Shown here: positions 23,491 through 33,729 of the stretch, piece by piece
Position numbering within the stretch: the stretch's first letter is position 1
How the letters are laid out: each line of letters starts with the position of its first letter
From: [Anoxybacillus] calidus
Lineage (GTDB): Bacteria; Bacillota; Bacilli; Bacillales; Anoxybacillaceae
Direction of reading: 5' to 3'
DNA: 64,000 bases
Assembly: GCF_013760845.1 (NCBI RefSeq)
Contig: NZ_JACDUU010000002.1
Location: 62,001 to 126,000 of the forward strand
The notes under the pieces: generated by a model
Database searches by the model: none
What the model saw: only the letters and a program-made list of their open reading frames with translations
What the model was told of the DNA's origin: nothing
Position numbers and translations under genes: made by a program

Positions 23491-25722
23491 ATGACACAGA
23501 ATAAAAAACATATGAATATAAATAAAGGAGCAGCTGGTTTATTTATTTTGTTTAGTCTGCTCTTTTTTATATTGTTGGCCCGGTTTGTCTATTTGCAGGC
23601 AACGGGAGTAGCGGACGGCCAAGTGCTGGCTGTTGAGGCGGAAAAGCGGTATAAACAGCAGCGAGTCCTTGAGGCAAAACGCGGTACGATTTTTGATCGA
23701 AATGGTGAAGTCATTGCTGAAGATACACCATCGTATACCGTTGTGGCTGTTCTTGATAAAACGTTAACAATCGATCCTAAAAAACCACGGCATGTCGTTG
23801 ATCCTGAAATGACGGCCAAAAAACTCGCTCCGTTATTGAAAATGAAAGTGAGCGAGGTGGAGAGGATCTTAAAAAAAGATGCGAAACAAGTAGAGTTTGG
23901 TCCAAAGGGACGAAATATTAGTCAACAATTAAAAATGAAAATTGAAGCGTTGCATCTTCCGGGTATCGGATTCATTCGTGATACAAAGCGGTTTTATCCG
24001 AATGGGACATTTGCTTCTCATGTGATTGGTTATGCCCAAAAAAGCGATGAGGAAGACGGACACACTGTTGGAGCCATGGGACTCGAAAAAAGCTTAAATG
24101 ATTACTTGAAAGAAAAAGATGGGTACGTGACCTTTAAGGGTGATCCTCAAGGCTTAAAGCTTCCGGACACAAAAGAATCAGTCGTTCCGCCTGATAACGG
24201 AAACAATGTGTATTTAACGATTGATCAAAAAATCCAAACGTTTCTTGAGGATGCTATGAACCAAGTGGAAAAACAATACAAGCCGAAAAAAATCATCGCT
24301 ATTGTGGCTAATCCAAAGACGGGAGAAATTTTGGCGATGGGTTCAAGACCAAGCTTTGACCCAAACAAGCGAAACATTCACTATTATGTGAATGATGCGA
24401 TTTCCTATCCATACGAACCAGGGTCAACGATGAAAATTTTTACGCTAGCTGCGGCTATTAATGAAGGGGTTTATAATGGCAATGAGCTATATAAGTCAGG
24501 AGCTTATAAAATCGGTCCAAATATTATTCGCGATCATAATAAAGTCGGATGGGGTATCATTTCTTTTAATGAAGGGGTCCAGCGCTCTTCTAACGTTGCT
24601 TTTTCGATTTTAGTAAGAGAAAAATTAGGAGAAGATCGCCTTCTGCAATATTTACATCGTTTCCATTTTAATCAGCCGACAGGAATTGATCTTCCGGATG
24701 AAACAATTGGTAATATTGTTTACCGATATCCGATTGAAAAATTAACGACTGGATTTGGACAAGGAACATCGGTTACTCCGATTCAGCAAATCCAGGCGGC
24801 TACCGCCATTGCAAATGGCGGCAAAATGATGAAGCCTTATATCGTTGATCGTATTGTCGATCCTGACACGGGAAAAGTGGTTAAGCGGAACGAGCCTAAA
24901 GTTGTCGGACAGCCAATTACAAAAGAAACAGCGGAAAAAGTACTGGATATTCTAGAAACGGTTGTTACTTCGGAAAACGGAACAGGGCGACCATACCAAA
25001 TTGAAGGGTATCGTGTTGCCGGAAAAACGGGGACGGCGCAAATTCCTTCACCAAATGGTGGATATTTAACTGGCTACAATAATTATATTTTCTCTTTTCT
25101 AGGTATGGCACCTAGAGAAAATCCGCGTCTGCTTATGTATGTTGCAGTGCAACAACCAGAGATTTCCTATACAGAAACGGGAGCAGCGCCTGTCTCAATG
25201 ATTTTTAACAGTGTCATGAAAAGCAGTTTACAATATTTAAATATTCAACCTTCTCTTGAAACGAAAAAAAAGCTAAAAAGTAACAAAGGAATCGTTCTTG
25301 ATCAATATGTAGGTTTGACGGTTGACGAAGCAACTAAGCGGTTGAAAGAAAAAGGATTGACACCTGTTTTTATAGGCAAAGGACAACGAATTGAAGCGCA
25401 AATGCCATTCGTTGGCGAAGAAGTGATTGCACGCGAGAGGATTATTTTACAAACAGATGAACAAGCAACCATGCCTGATGTTACTGGATGGTCACTGCGC
25501 GATATTATGAAATTAGCGCAACTATTACAGCTTCAGCCGAGCCTGAAAGGACATGGTTATGCAGTCACACAAAATATCCCGCCAGGTGCAAACGTAAAAC
25601 CAGGAGATTATTTGATTGTTGAACTAGCCAATCCACAACAGGTTGAGAAAAGGATCGCTGAAATCGCGCAACAAAAAGAGGAAAATAAAAAGCAAACAGA
25701 TGAGAACAAGCCGCTTGATTAG
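23491..25722 (+). CDS. pbpB: Penicillin-binding protein 2B, septal transpeptidase
   Basis: 743 residues. Transmembrane helix (about 15-34), PBP dimerisation domain, transpeptidase domain with active-site Ser312 (STMK), SSN at 366-368 and KTG at 512-514, then two C-terminal PASTA repeats (about 600-720). It makes septal peptidoglycan crosslinks with FtsW and the DivIB/FtsL/DivIC complex. Slightly longer than the B. subtilis protein because of the tail. ATG at 23491 is close behind ftsL. Confidence 0.95.
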   Translation: MTQNKKHMNINKGAAGLFILFSLLFFILLARFVYLQATGVADGQVLAVEAEKRYKQQRVLEAKRGTIFDRNGEVIAEDTPSYTVVAVLDKTLTIDPKKPRHVVDPEMTAKKLAPLLKMKVSEVERILKKDAKQVEFGPKGRNISQQLKMKIEALHLPGIGFIRDTKRFYPNGTFASHVIGYAQKSDEEDGHTVGAMGLEKSLNDYLKEKDGYVTFKGDPQGLKLPDTKESVVPPDNGNNVYLTIDQKIQTFLEDAMNQVEKQYKPKKIIAIVANPKTGEILAMGSRPSFDPNKRNIHYYVNDAISYPYEPGSTMKIFTLAAAINEGVYNGNELYKSGAYKIGPNIIRDHNKVGWGIISFNEGVQRSSNVAFSILVREKLGEDRLLQYLHRFHFNQPTGIDLPDETIGNIVYRYPIEKLTTGFGQGTSVTPIQQIQAATAIANGGKMMKPYIVDRIVDPDTGKVVKRNEPKVVGQPITKETAEKVLDILETVVTSENGTGRPYQIEGYRVAGKTGTAQIPSPNGGYLTGYNNYIFSFLGMAPRENPRLLMYVAVQQPEISYTETGAAPVSMIFNSVMKSSLQYLNIQPSLETKKKLKSNKGIVLDQYVGLTVDEATKRLKEKGLTPVFIGKGQRIEAQMPFVGEEVIARERIILQTDEQATMPDVTGWSLRDIMKLAQLLQLQPSLKGHGYAVTQNIPPGANVKPGDYLIVELANPQQVEKRIAEIAQQKEENKKQTDENKPLD

Positions 25723-25732
25723 CAATTGACGT

Positions 25733-25760
25733 TCTATCATAATCGGTACAAGCATATAGT
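25733..25760 (+). promoter_or_regulatory. Candidate sigma-E promoter of spoVD
   Basis: TCTATC (25733-25738), 14 bases, CATATAGT (25753-25760). The -10 differs from CATACANT at one position. Same layout as the gerR candidate. The -35 is atypical. Confidence 0.4.
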
Positions 25761-25795
25761 GGAACGAGCCTATTCTATAAAGGAGGTTCTGCTAT

Positions 25796-27736
25796 ATGCG
25801 CGTTTCACACGTCACCGTTCGAAAACGCCTAATGATTGTGTTATTGATTGGATTTCTTATTTTTACCATTATTGATATTCGACTTGGATATGTACAATTT
25901 GTACTTGGAAAGATGCTAACGGAAGAAGCGAAAAACTCGTGGAGCCGAAATATTCCGTTTGAACCAGAGCGAGGAGAAATTTTGGATCGAAATAATATTC
26001 CGCTTGCTACGAATATGAGCGCTCCGACCGTGTATGTTGTACCGCGGCAAATTGAAAATCCTACGGAAGTAGCAGAGAAGCTGGCAAAAGTATTGAATAT
26101 GCCGGTCGAAAAAGCATACAAGCATGTAACCAAACGAACTTTAATAGAACGGATTCATCCTGAAGGGCGAAAAATTTCCCATGAAAAAGCAACAGAAATT
26201 CGCGCGCTTGGTCTAAAAGGAGTTTATATTGCCGAAGATTCTAAGAGATATTACCCATTTGGCAGTTATTTATCTCACGTATTAGGTTTTACTGGCATTG
26301 ATAATCAAGGATTGACAGGGCTGGAACTTTATTATGATAAAGAACTGAGTGGGAAAAAAGGTTCCGTGCAATTTTATTCTGATGCTAAAGGTAAGAGAAT
26401 GCCGAATATGGCTGATAATTATACACCGCCGACGGACGGCTTGAACTTACGATTAACGATTGATACGCGCGTACAAACCATCGTCGAGCGGGAGTTGGAC
26501 ATTGCTGTAGCGAAATATAACCCTGATGGCATTATAGCTATCGCTATGAATCCAAACAATGGCGAAATATTAGCGATGGCAAGCCGCCCGGATTTTGACC
26601 CGGCAAACTATCGCAATGTCCCACCGGAGATTTTTAACCGTAATTTACCCGTTTGGAGCACATATGAGCCTGGTTCTACCTTTAAGATTATTACTCTGGC
26701 TGCTGCGTTAGAGGAGAAAAAAGTAGATTTATTAAGAGACCATTTTTATGACCCTGGATATGCCAAAGTAGCAGGAGCTACTCTTCGCTGCTGGAAAAGA
26801 GGAGGGCATGGTCATCAAAGCTTTCTTGAAGTTGTTCAAAATTCATGCAACCCAGGCTTTGTCGAATTAGGCGAGCGATTAGGAAAAGAAACGCTGTTTA
26901 AATATATTAGAGATTTCGGTTTTGGGGAGAAAACGGGCATTGATTTACAAGGGGAAGGAAAAGGAATTTTGTTTGATATGAATCGTGTTGGCCCTGTGGA
27001 ACAGGCAACGACTGCATTTGGTCAAGGAGTTTCTGTTACGCCGATTCAGCAAGTTGCTGCCGTTTCTGCAGCGATTAACGGCGGAATTTTGTATACGCCA
27101 TATATTGCAAAAGAGTGGGTCGATCCTGTTACAGGTGAGGTCGTAAGCCGCAACACGCCAAAAGTGAAGCGCCGTGTTATTTCCGAGGAAACGTCCAAGC
27201 AAGTAAGATATGCGCTTGAGAGTGTGGTTGCCCAAGGAACAGGAAAAGGGGCATTTGTTGAAGGATACCGTGTTGGAGGAAAGACAGGAACAGCGCAAAA
27301 AGCACAAAATGGACGGTATTTAGAAAATAATCATATTGTATCATTCATCGGCTTTGCACCGGCGGATAATCCACAACTTGTTGTTTATGTTGCGGTCGAT
27401 AATCCAAAAGGAACAGTGCAATTTGGTGGAGTAGTTTCTGCTCCAATAGTAGGAAAAATTATGGGGGATAGTCTTCACGCTTTAGGAGTGGAACCACGTA
27501 AAAAGCAACTTGAGAAAGAAAGAGCGTGGAATGATCCGAAAGTTGTAACAGTTCCGAATTTAATTGGCCTAACAAAAAAAGACTTGCAACAGCAGCTTTT
27601 TAACTTAAAATTAGATGTTAGTGGAGAAGGAGAAACGGTTATTGAACAAGCTCCGCAAGCAGGTGTAAAGGTAAAAGAAGGAGCGACGATTCGCGTCTAT
27701 TTAGGAGCGAAGAATGCTGATTTATCGGAAAGATAA
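25796..27736 (+). CDS. spoVD: Stage V sporulation protein D (cortex transpeptidase)
   Basis: 646 residues, class B PBP: membrane helix (about 11-30), dimerisation domain, active-site Ser294 (STFK), SCN at 350-352, KTG at 496-498, and one C-terminal PASTA domain (about 580-640). SpoVD crosslinks spore cortex peptidoglycan with SpoVE. Ribosome site AAAGGAGG. Its 74-base separation from pbpB and the promoter candidate there fit separate sporulation control. Confidence 0.95.
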   Translation: MRVSHVTVRKRLMIVLLIGFLIFTIIDIRLGYVQFVLGKMLTEEAKNSWSRNIPFEPERGEILDRNNIPLATNMSAPTVYVVPRQIENPTEVAEKLAKVLNMPVEKAYKHVTKRTLIERIHPEGRKISHEKATEIRALGLKGVYIAEDSKRYYPFGSYLSHVLGFTGIDNQGLTGLELYYDKELSGKKGSVQFYSDAKGKRMPNMADNYTPPTDGLNLRLTIDTRVQTIVERELDIAVAKYNPDGIIAIAMNPNNGEILAMASRPDFDPANYRNVPPEIFNRNLPVWSTYEPGSTFKIITLAAALEEKKVDLLRDHFYDPGYAKVAGATLRCWKRGGHGHQSFLEVVQNSCNPGFVELGERLGKETLFKYIRDFGFGEKTGIDLQGEGKGILFDMNRVGPVEQATTAFGQGVSVTPIQQVAAVSAAINGGILYTPYIAKEWVDPVTGEVVSRNTPKVKRRVISEETSKQVRYALESVVAQGTGKGAFVEGYRVGGKTGTAQKAQNGRYLENNHIVSFIGFAPADNPQLVVYVAVDNPKGTVQFGGVVSAPIVGKIMGDSLHALGVEPRKKQLEKERAWNDPKVVTVPNLIGLTKKDLQQQLFNLKLDVSGEGETVIEQAPQAGVKVKEGATIRVYLGAKNADLSER

Positions 27737-27776
27737 GCCTAGAGGAAAATAACCCTCATGGCTTCTTTTTCTGTTA

Positions 27777-27785
27777 TGATATAAT
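27777..27785 (+). promoter_or_regulatory. Extended -10 promoter before murE
   Basis: TGA plus TATAAT (27780-27785), an extended -10 with no clear -35, 47 bases before murE. It would start the mur gene block independently of pbpB/spoVD. Confidence 0.6.
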
Positions 27786-27831
27786 GGTTAAACCGTTAAA
27801 TTAAAGAAGCAAAGCGAGAGGAATGAGTGCG

Positions 27832-29304
27832 ATGAAATTACAATCGTTGCTTTCTTATTTACATGATTTTACAACATATGTTGGCGAGAATCCGACAATT
27901 ACATCGATCGAGATGGATTCGCGTGAAGTAAAACGAGGCTCTTTATTTATTTGTATTAAAGGGTTTACAGTTGATGGGCACGATTTTGCACAACAAGCTG
28001 TCGAAAATGGGGCGGTAGCAATTATTGCTGAACGAGAAATTGAGGTAGATGTGCCAGTCATCATCGTCAAAGATAGCAAAAGAGCAATGGCTGTTCTTGC
28101 AGATATTTTTTACGGTCAGCCGACACATAAATTACATTTAATTGGTGTGACGGGCACAAATGGAAAAACAACAACGACTCATATGATTGAGCATATTTTT
28201 CGCCGCGCTAACAAGAAGACGGGACTGATCGGGACTATCAATATTAAAATTGGCGATCAAACGTATGATGTGAAAAATACGACACCGGAATCTCTTGTCC
28301 TGCAAAAAACATTTAAGCAAATGGTAGATGAAAATGTCGATGTTGCGGTAATGGAAGTATCATCGCATGCATTGCATATGGGAAGAGTGCGTGGGTGTGA
28401 TTATGATGTTGCTGTTTTCACTAATTTGACGCAGGACCATTTAGATTATCACGGAACAATGGATGAATATCGCTGGGCTAAAGGGCTGTTATTTGCACAA
28501 TTAGGCAACCGTTTCGACCATCACAAACCAAAGTTTGCTGTTCTTAATCAAGATGACCCAGCTTCGAACGAATATAAAAGAAGTACAGCTGCGACAGTAA
28601 TTACATATGGAATTGATCAAGAAAGCGATATTATGGCGAAAAATATCGAAATTACAACAAGTGGTACAACGTTTGATCTTGTGACACCACTAGATACGGT
28701 TCGCGTAAAGACGAAACTAATTGGCAAATTTAGCATCTATAATATCCTTGCAGCAACGGCAGCTTGTTTAGTGTCAAATGTTCCACTCGCTACTATCGTT
28801 GAGGCAATTGAAGAAATGAAGGGCGTAGCAGGACGGTTTGAAGTAGTTGATAATGGTCAAGATTTTACCGTCATTGTTGACTATGCTCACACTCCTGATA
28901 GTTTAGAAAATGTGTTAAAAACGATTAAGCAATTTGCTAAACGAAAAGTGTATGTTGTTGTTGGCTGTGGTGGTGATCGCGATCGTACAAAGCGGCCAAT
29001 TATGGCACGCATCGCTGCTGACTATGCAGATGTACCGATTTTTACTTCTGATAATCCGCGTTCTGAAGATCCGGTCGCTATCTTGAAAGATATGGAGGAA
29101 GGCGTGAAAGGAAAGCAATATATTTCCATCGTTGACAGAAAAGAAGCGATTCGTTATGCCGTTTTCCACGCACAAGAAGGGGATGTCATTTTAATTGCCG
29201 GAAAAGGACACGAAACGTATCAAATTATTGGAAACGAAGTGTTGGAATTTGATGACCGGCTTGTGGCGCGTCAAGCCATTAAGGAGCGAAATGAATCATG
29301 TTGA
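27832..29304 (+). CDS. murE: UDP-MurNAc-tripeptide synthetase (meso-DAP adding)
   Basis: 490 residues. N-terminal uridine-binding domain ([16 protein letters not shown]), central ATPase loop [11 protein letters not shown], and DNPRSEDP near the C-terminus, the signature for meso-diaminopimelate. It adds the third residue of the stem peptide. ATG at 27832 is chosen over 27823 for the distance to AGAGGA. Its last seven bases overlap the next ORF. Confidence 0.95.
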   Translation: MKLQSLLSYLHDFTTYVGENPTITSIEMDSREVKRGSLFICIKGFTVDGHDFAQQAVENGAVAIIAEREIEVDVPVIIVKDSKRAMAVLADIFYGQPTHKLHLIGVTGTNGKTTTTHMIEHIFRRANKKTGLIGTINIKIGDQTYDVKNTTPESLVLQKTFKQMVDENVDVAVMEVSSHALHMGRVRGCDYDVAVFTNLTQDHLDYHGTMDEYRWAKGLLFAQLGNRFDHHKPKFAVLNQDDPASNEYKRSTAATVITYGIDQESDIMAKNIEITTSGTTFDLVTPLDTVRVKTKLIGKFSIYNILAATAACLVSNVPLATIVEAIEEMKGVAGRFEVVDNGQDFTVIVDYAHTPDSLENVLKTIKQFAKRKVYVVVGCGGDRDRTKRPIMARIAADYADVPIFTSDNPRSEDPVAILKDMEEGVKGKQYISIVDRKEAIRYAVFHAQEGDVILIAGKGHETYQIIGNEVLEFDDRLVARQAIKERNESC

Positions 29305-29747
29305 CGTATCGCTTCTTAAAAAAGTTGTTTCCAGTAACGCGTGGAATTGAGGATGACACTATTCAATTCCACCATCTATTCGTTCACCCGTTGCAAGCAG
29401 CAGCCAAAGGGTTGTTTGTGCCGCTGCGATATGAACAGAAAGAGCTGCAGCAGGCGATTGAAAATGGAGCAATTGCTGCACTTTGGAAAAAGGACGTGCC
29501 GCTACCGGCTTATGTTCCAAATCATTTTCCTATTTTTTTCGTTTCTTCCCCGCTTCAAGCATTAATAGAAATTGTCGAAACATATTTGCAATCTAACGAA
29601 ATGGAGAATGAAAAGATGACCCGATTTTATTTAAATATGGAAGGGGCTCATATTGAAGAAAATCGTTCATATGATATAGCTGTAATAGACGTATTGAAAC
29701 AGCTTGAACAACGGTTACAAGAAGAAGGGAGGGGACAGTCGTGCTAG
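29298..29747 (+). CDS. Stand-alone Mur ligase N-terminal domain (MurF-like fragment)
   Basis: 149 residues. The stretch [32 protein letters not shown] ... [17 protein letters not shown] (about 38-97) resembles the uridine-binding N-terminal domain of MurF/MurE. There is no P-loop and no ATPase or C-terminal domain, so it cannot be a ligase. ATG overlaps murE by seven bases and its end overlaps mraY by seven, so it is fully embedded in the operon and translated. B. subtilis has nothing here. It could bind UDP-MurNAc peptides or be a relic of murF. Confidence 0.72.
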   Translation: MLTYRFLKKLFPVTRGIEDDTIQFHHLFVHPLQAAAKGLFVPLRYEQKELQQAIENGAIAALWKKDVPLPAYVPNHFPIFFVSSPLQALIEIVETYLQSNEMENEKMTRFYLNMEGAHIEENRSYDIAVIDVLKQLEQRLQEEGRGQSC

Positions 29748-30715
29748 AGCAAGTAATTGTTTTCACCATTGCAATGGCTTTCTTAATTACTGTATTGTTA
29801 TCACCGATATTTATTCCCTTCTTAAGAAGATTAAAGTTTGGGCAAAGCATTCGTGAAGAAGGTCCAAAGTCACATCAAAAGAAATCAGGCACCCCAACAA
29901 TGGGCGGGATTGTGATTTTGTTGTCGATTATTGCTACAACAATCATAATGATAAATAAATTTGCTGAGCCTACGGTGCAAACTTATTTATTGCTGTTTGT
30001 AACGATTGGATACGGTCTGCTCGGATTTTTAGACGATTTTATTAAAGTTGTCATGAAACGAAATCTTGGCTTAACTAGTAAGCAAAAATTATTTGGCCAA
30101 TTAATCATTGCCTTTATTTTTTATTTTGTTTATCAGCAAAATGATTTTTCGACTGAACTCCGCATACCAGGAGTTGACTTTACTTTTGATTTAGGATGGT
30201 GCTATATATTATTAATGATTTTTATGCTTGTTGGTGGTTCGAATGCTGTCAATTTAACTGACGGTCTCGATGGGCTGCTAGCAGGTACGGCAGCGATTGC
30301 ATTCGGAGCATATGCTGTCTTGGCTTGGAATCAATCTCAGTATGACGTTGCCATTTTTAGTGTTGCTGTAGTTGGTGCTGTCCTTGGATTTCTAGTATTT
30401 AATGCACATCCGGCTAAGGTGTTTATGGGGGATACTGGATCACTTGCTTTAGGCGGAGCCATCGCAACGGTTGCTATTTTGACGAAATTAGAAATTTTGC
30501 TTGTGATTATTGGCGGTGTGTTTGTCATTGAAACATTATCTGTGATTATCCAAGTAATTTCATTTAAAACGACTGGAAAACGAGTGTTCAAAATGAGTCC
30601 ATTGCACCATCATTACGAACTAGTTGGATGGTCTGAGTGGCGCGTTGTCGTTACATTTTGGGCAGTCGGCTTACTATTTGCAATGCTTGGAATTTATATC
30701 GAGGTGTGGATTTAA
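29741..30715 (+). CDS. mraY: Phospho-MurNAc-pentapeptide translocase
   Basis: 324 residues, ten transmembrane helices. [19 protein letters not shown]-type N-terminal motif, LGFLDDFIK (Mg-binding Asp pair), [12 protein letters not shown] and the HHHYE histidine motif near the C-terminus are present. It makes lipid I in the membrane. GTG start behind GGGAGGGG, overlapping the previous gene; the stop is directly followed by the murD start. Confidence 0.96.
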   Translation: MLEQVIVFTIAMAFLITVLLSPIFIPFLRRLKFGQSIREEGPKSHQKKSGTPTMGGIVILLSIIATTIIMINKFAEPTVQTYLLLFVTIGYGLLGFLDDFIKVVMKRNLGLTSKQKLFGQLIIAFIFYFVYQQNDFSTELRIPGVDFTFDLGWCYILLMIFMLVGGSNAVNLTDGLDGLLAGTAAIAFGAYAVLAWNQSQYDVAIFSVAVVGAVLGFLVFNAHPAKVFMGDTGSLALGGAIATVAILTKLEILLVIIGGVFVIETLSVIIQVISFKTTGKRVFKMSPLHHHYELVGWSEWRVVVTFWAVGLLFAMLGIYIEVWI

Positions 30716-32071
30716 TTGAAAAAGGTGACTATGTATCAAAATAAAAATGTCTTAATACTTGGTTTAGCAAAGAGCGGGTTTGCTGCTGCGAAGTTGTTGC
30801 ATGAGTTAGGAGCAAAAGTAACGGTCAATGATCAGAAGCCGTTTGAGGAAAATGAGGCAGCACAAAGTTTAGAAAGAATGGGGATACGCGTCATTTGCGG
30901 CAGCCATCCGCTTGAACTTTTGGACGAACCGTTCGACTTAATAGTGAAAAATCCAGGAATTCCATATTATAATCCGCTTGTTGCAAAAGCGATGGAGAAA
31001 GGTATACCGATCATAACGGAAGTGGAGTTAGCGTATCAAATTTCTGAAGCTCCGCTTATCGGCATTACAGGTTCAAACGGAAAAACAACGACGACAACAT
31101 TAATTTATGAGATGTTAAAGGAAGGCGGCAAACAGCCGTTAATTGCCGGAAATATCGGCACGGTAGCCTGTGAGGTCGCAAAGGAAGCTTCAAGCGAAAA
31201 TTGGATTGTGACAGAGCTATCTTCCTTTCAATTGATGGGAATTATTGATTTTCAACCAAAAATTTCTGTATTGCTAAATATATTTAATGCGCATTTAGAC
31301 TATCATGGAACAAAAGAAGAGTACGCTAAAGCCAAAGGAAATCTCTTTAAAAATCAAACCAATGATGATTTCGCTGTAGTGAATGCGGATGATGAAACGG
31401 TCATGAAGCTTGTCCAATCATCGGATGCACAAAAGGTATTTTTTTCAACCACGCAACGTTTACAAAGCGGTGCTTGGATTGAAAATGGCATAATCTATTT
31501 CAACGGCGAAAAAATCATTGAAACGAAAGATATTGCATTGCCGGGCAAGCACAATTTAGAAAACATTTTAGCAGCGATTTCTGCTGCCAAATTAACAGGC
31601 GTAGACAATGAAGCAATTGTTCGAGTATTAAAAACATTTACAGGCGTAAAACATCGACTGCAATTCGTCATAGAAGTAAACGGACGTAAATTTTACAATG
31701 ATTCTAAAGCAACTAATATACTTGCAACACAAAAAGCTTTATCGGCGTTTGAAAATGACTCCATTATTCTACTCGCTGGCGGTCTAGACCGTGGAAATGA
31801 GTTTGACGAGCTAATTCCATATTTAAAAAATGTAAAAGCAATGATTCTATTTGGACAAACAGCCCGCAAACTGGAACGTGTAGCAAAAGAGGCTGGAATA
31901 GAAATCATCGAACATGTCGATAATGTGGAAAAAGCCGTGCCAATTGCCTATGAATTGTCACAGCCAGGGGATATCATTCTTTTATCACCGGCTTGTGCAA
32001 GCTGGGATCAATATAAAACTTTTGAGCAAAGAGGAGACATTTTTATCGGTGCGGTGCATAAGTTGAAGTAA
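30716..32071 (+). CDS. murD: UDP-MurNAc-L-alanine:D-glutamate ligase
   Basis: 451 residues. [15 protein letters not shown]-terminal motif, [14 protein letters not shown] loop, [17 protein letters not shown], and C-terminal [11 protein letters not shown]. It adds D-Glu to UDP-MurNAc-Ala. TTG at 30716 directly after mraY with GAGGTGTGGA; ATG at 30731 is an alternative with AAGGTGA. Family B element copy 2 lies 16 bases downstream. Confidence 0.95.
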   Translation: MKKVTMYQNKNVLILGLAKSGFAAAKLLHELGAKVTVNDQKPFEENEAAQSLERMGIRVICGSHPLELLDEPFDLIVKNPGIPYYNPLVAKAMEKGIPIITEVELAYQISEAPLIGITGSNGKTTTTTLIYEMLKEGGKQPLIAGNIGTVACEVAKEASSENWIVTELSSFQLMGIIDFQPKISVLLNIFNAHLDYHGTKEEYAKAKGNLFKNQTNDDFAVVNADDETVMKLVQSSDAQKVFFSTTQRLQSGAWIENGIIYFNGEKIIETKDIALPGKHNLENILAAISAAKLTGVDNEAIVRVLKTFTGVKHRLQFVIEVNGRKFYNDSKATNILATQKALSAFENDSIILLAGGLDRGNEFDELIPYLKNVKAMILFGQTARKLERVAKEAGIEIIEHVDNVEKAVPIAYELSQPGDIILLSPACASWDQYKTFEQRGDIFIGAVHKLK

Positions 32072-32087
32072 GGGGACATCCCTCCAT

Positions 32088-32325
32088 CAGGTGTGTTGAT
32101 TAACCAATAAAATCCAGATGAAACGGGTTTATTTAAGTAGCTTTTCTGCCGAAGTCAGCTAAGCGAAACGCTAGCTGACCGGGCATGCGTCCGCATACCT
32201 AGCCCGAACGGAGAACGCTTTGCGGACAAATGGATTTGTCCGCCGGCGTTCTCGTTCGGGTATCATGGCCGAAAAGCGTGACTCACCGAGAAAGTAGTTA
32301 CAATAATGGATAATCAACACTCATG
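32088..32325 (-). mobile_element. Family B MITE-like element, copy 2 (238 bp)
   Basis: Same element as at 7822-8062, inverted. Flanked by a 10-bp direct repeat ATCCCTCCAT / ATCCCTCCCC (8 of 10 identical). Its ends CAGGTGTGTTGATTAACCA and, read inward from the right, CATGAGTGTTGATTATCCA form a terminal inverted repeat, 18 of the first 22 positions matching. The outer GGCAGAAAAGC stem and the three internal hairpins are kept although several paired bases differ from copy 1. No ORF. It lies between murD and spoVE inside the cell wall cluster. Confidence 0.85.
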
Positions 32326-32368
32326 ATCCCTCCCCTGTTACAGTTTAATAAAGATGAGGTGTTCCGCA

Positions 32369-33469
32369 TTGCCTGGAAAAAAGTCTACGCCTGACATTCT
32401 GCTTATTATCATTACGTTTTTCTTGCTTGCGATTGGCCTAATCATGGTGTACAGCGCAAGTGCGGTTTGGGCTGAATATAAGTTCCATGACTCTTTCTTT
32501 TTTGCGAAAAGACAGCTTTTGTTTGCTCTAGTCGGTATTATCGCGATGTTTTTTATTATGAATGTTGATTATTGGACATGGCGAACATGGGCGAAAGTGC
32601 TTTTAATCGTTTGCTTCGTATTGCTCGTTCTTGTTCTTATTCCAGGAGTTGGAATGGTGCGTAATGGATCGCGTAGCTGGATTGGCGTTGGAGCGTTTTC
32701 GATTCAGCCATCAGAGTTTATGAAATTAGCGATGATTGCCTTTTTGGCAAAGTTTCTATCTGAGCATCAAAAGAAAATTACCTCTTTTAAACAAGGATTA
32801 CTGCCGGCTTTGATGCTCGTATTTGCTGCCTTTGGTATGATTATGCTGCAGCCGGATTTAGGAACGGGAACAGTTATGGTTGGCACGTGTATTGCGATGA
32901 TTTTTGTGGCAGGTGCCCGCATTAGCCATTTTGTCGGTTTAGGCTTGTTAGGTTTGATGGGGTTTGCCGCCCTTGTTCTTTCCGCGCCTTATCGGATTAA
33001 GAGGATTACATCGTTTTTAAATCCATGGGAAGATCCGTTAGGAAGCGGATTTCAAATGATTCAATCACTGTATGCCATCGGACCGGGGGGGCTGTTTGGC
33101 TTAGGGCTTGGCCAAAGCAGACAAAAATTTTTCTATTTGCCCGAGCCGCAAACGGACTTTATTTTTGCTATTTTAGCAGAAGAGTTAGGTTTTATCGGCG
33201 GTTCACTCGTATTGCTTCTGTTTAGTCTTCTTCTTTGGCGTGGGGTACGAATCGCTCTCGGTGCCCCTGATTTATACGGCAGCTTTCTTGCTATTGGTAT
33301 TATTTCGATGATTGCGATTCAAGTTATGATTAATATTGGAGTTGTTACTGGTTTGATGCCTGTAACAGGTATTACGTTGCCATTTCTTAGTTATGGCGGC
33401 TCATCGTTAACATTGATGTTAATGGCGATTGGGGTGCTATTAAACATTAGCCGCCATTCAAGATATTAA
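32369..33469 (+). CDS. spoVE: Stage V sporulation protein E (SEDS cortex glycosyltransferase)
   Basis: 366 residues, about ten transmembrane helices, SEDS family. MVYSASAVWAEYKF, QPSEFMKLAMIAFLAK, LPEPQTDFIFAILAEELGFIGG and the C-terminal LPFLSYGGSSL motif are very close to B. subtilis SpoVE. It polymerises cortex glycan with SpoVD. TTG at 32369 is seven bases after GAGGTG; the frame's ATG at 32354 would overlap that site. Confidence 0.94.
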   Translation: MPGKKSTPDILLIIITFFLLAIGLIMVYSASAVWAEYKFHDSFFFAKRQLLFALVGIIAMFFIMNVDYWTWRTWAKVLLIVCFVLLVLVLIPGVGMVRNGSRSWIGVGAFSIQPSEFMKLAMIAFLAKFLSEHQKKITSFKQGLLPALMLVFAAFGMIMLQPDLGTGTVMVGTCIAMIFVAGARISHFVGLGLLGLMGFAALVLSAPYRIKRITSFLNPWEDPLGSGFQMIQSLYAIGPGGLFGLGLGQSRQKFFYLPEPQTDFIFAILAEELGFIGGSLVLLLFSLLLWRGVRIALGAPDLYGSFLAIGIISMIAIQVMINIGVVTGLMPVTGITLPFLSYGGSSLTLMLMAIGVLLNISRHSRY

Positions 33470-33493
33470 TAGCCCAATAAAAAGTAGTGTACG

Positions 33494-33617
33494 AAGGGGC
33501 TGACTCACAAGTGTCTGACCTTACGCATATTACACAATCATATAGTTTATTTATCCGACACTGTATCCTATATATTGTGTTGTGGGGTCTGACACTTTTC
33601 TTTAGGGTCAGACCCTT
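33494..33617. repeat. Palindrome family A, copy 7
   Basis: AAGGGGCTGACTCACAAGTGTCT and TACACAAT on the left; TATATTGTG, GTGGGGTCTGACACTT, AGGGTCAGACCCTT on the right. Best-preserved copy with copy 3. Starts 25 bases after the spoVE stop and occupies the place where murG would be in B. subtilis. Confidence 0.87.
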
Positions 33618-33729
33618 ATCGTGTTGTTTTATAAATGATATTTGATATGATTCAATGACATACGATTTATATAAAAAGTCGAATTAAAGAGTTCCTTAAT
33701 AGTATTCAAAGAGGAAAGGGGAAGTTGTT

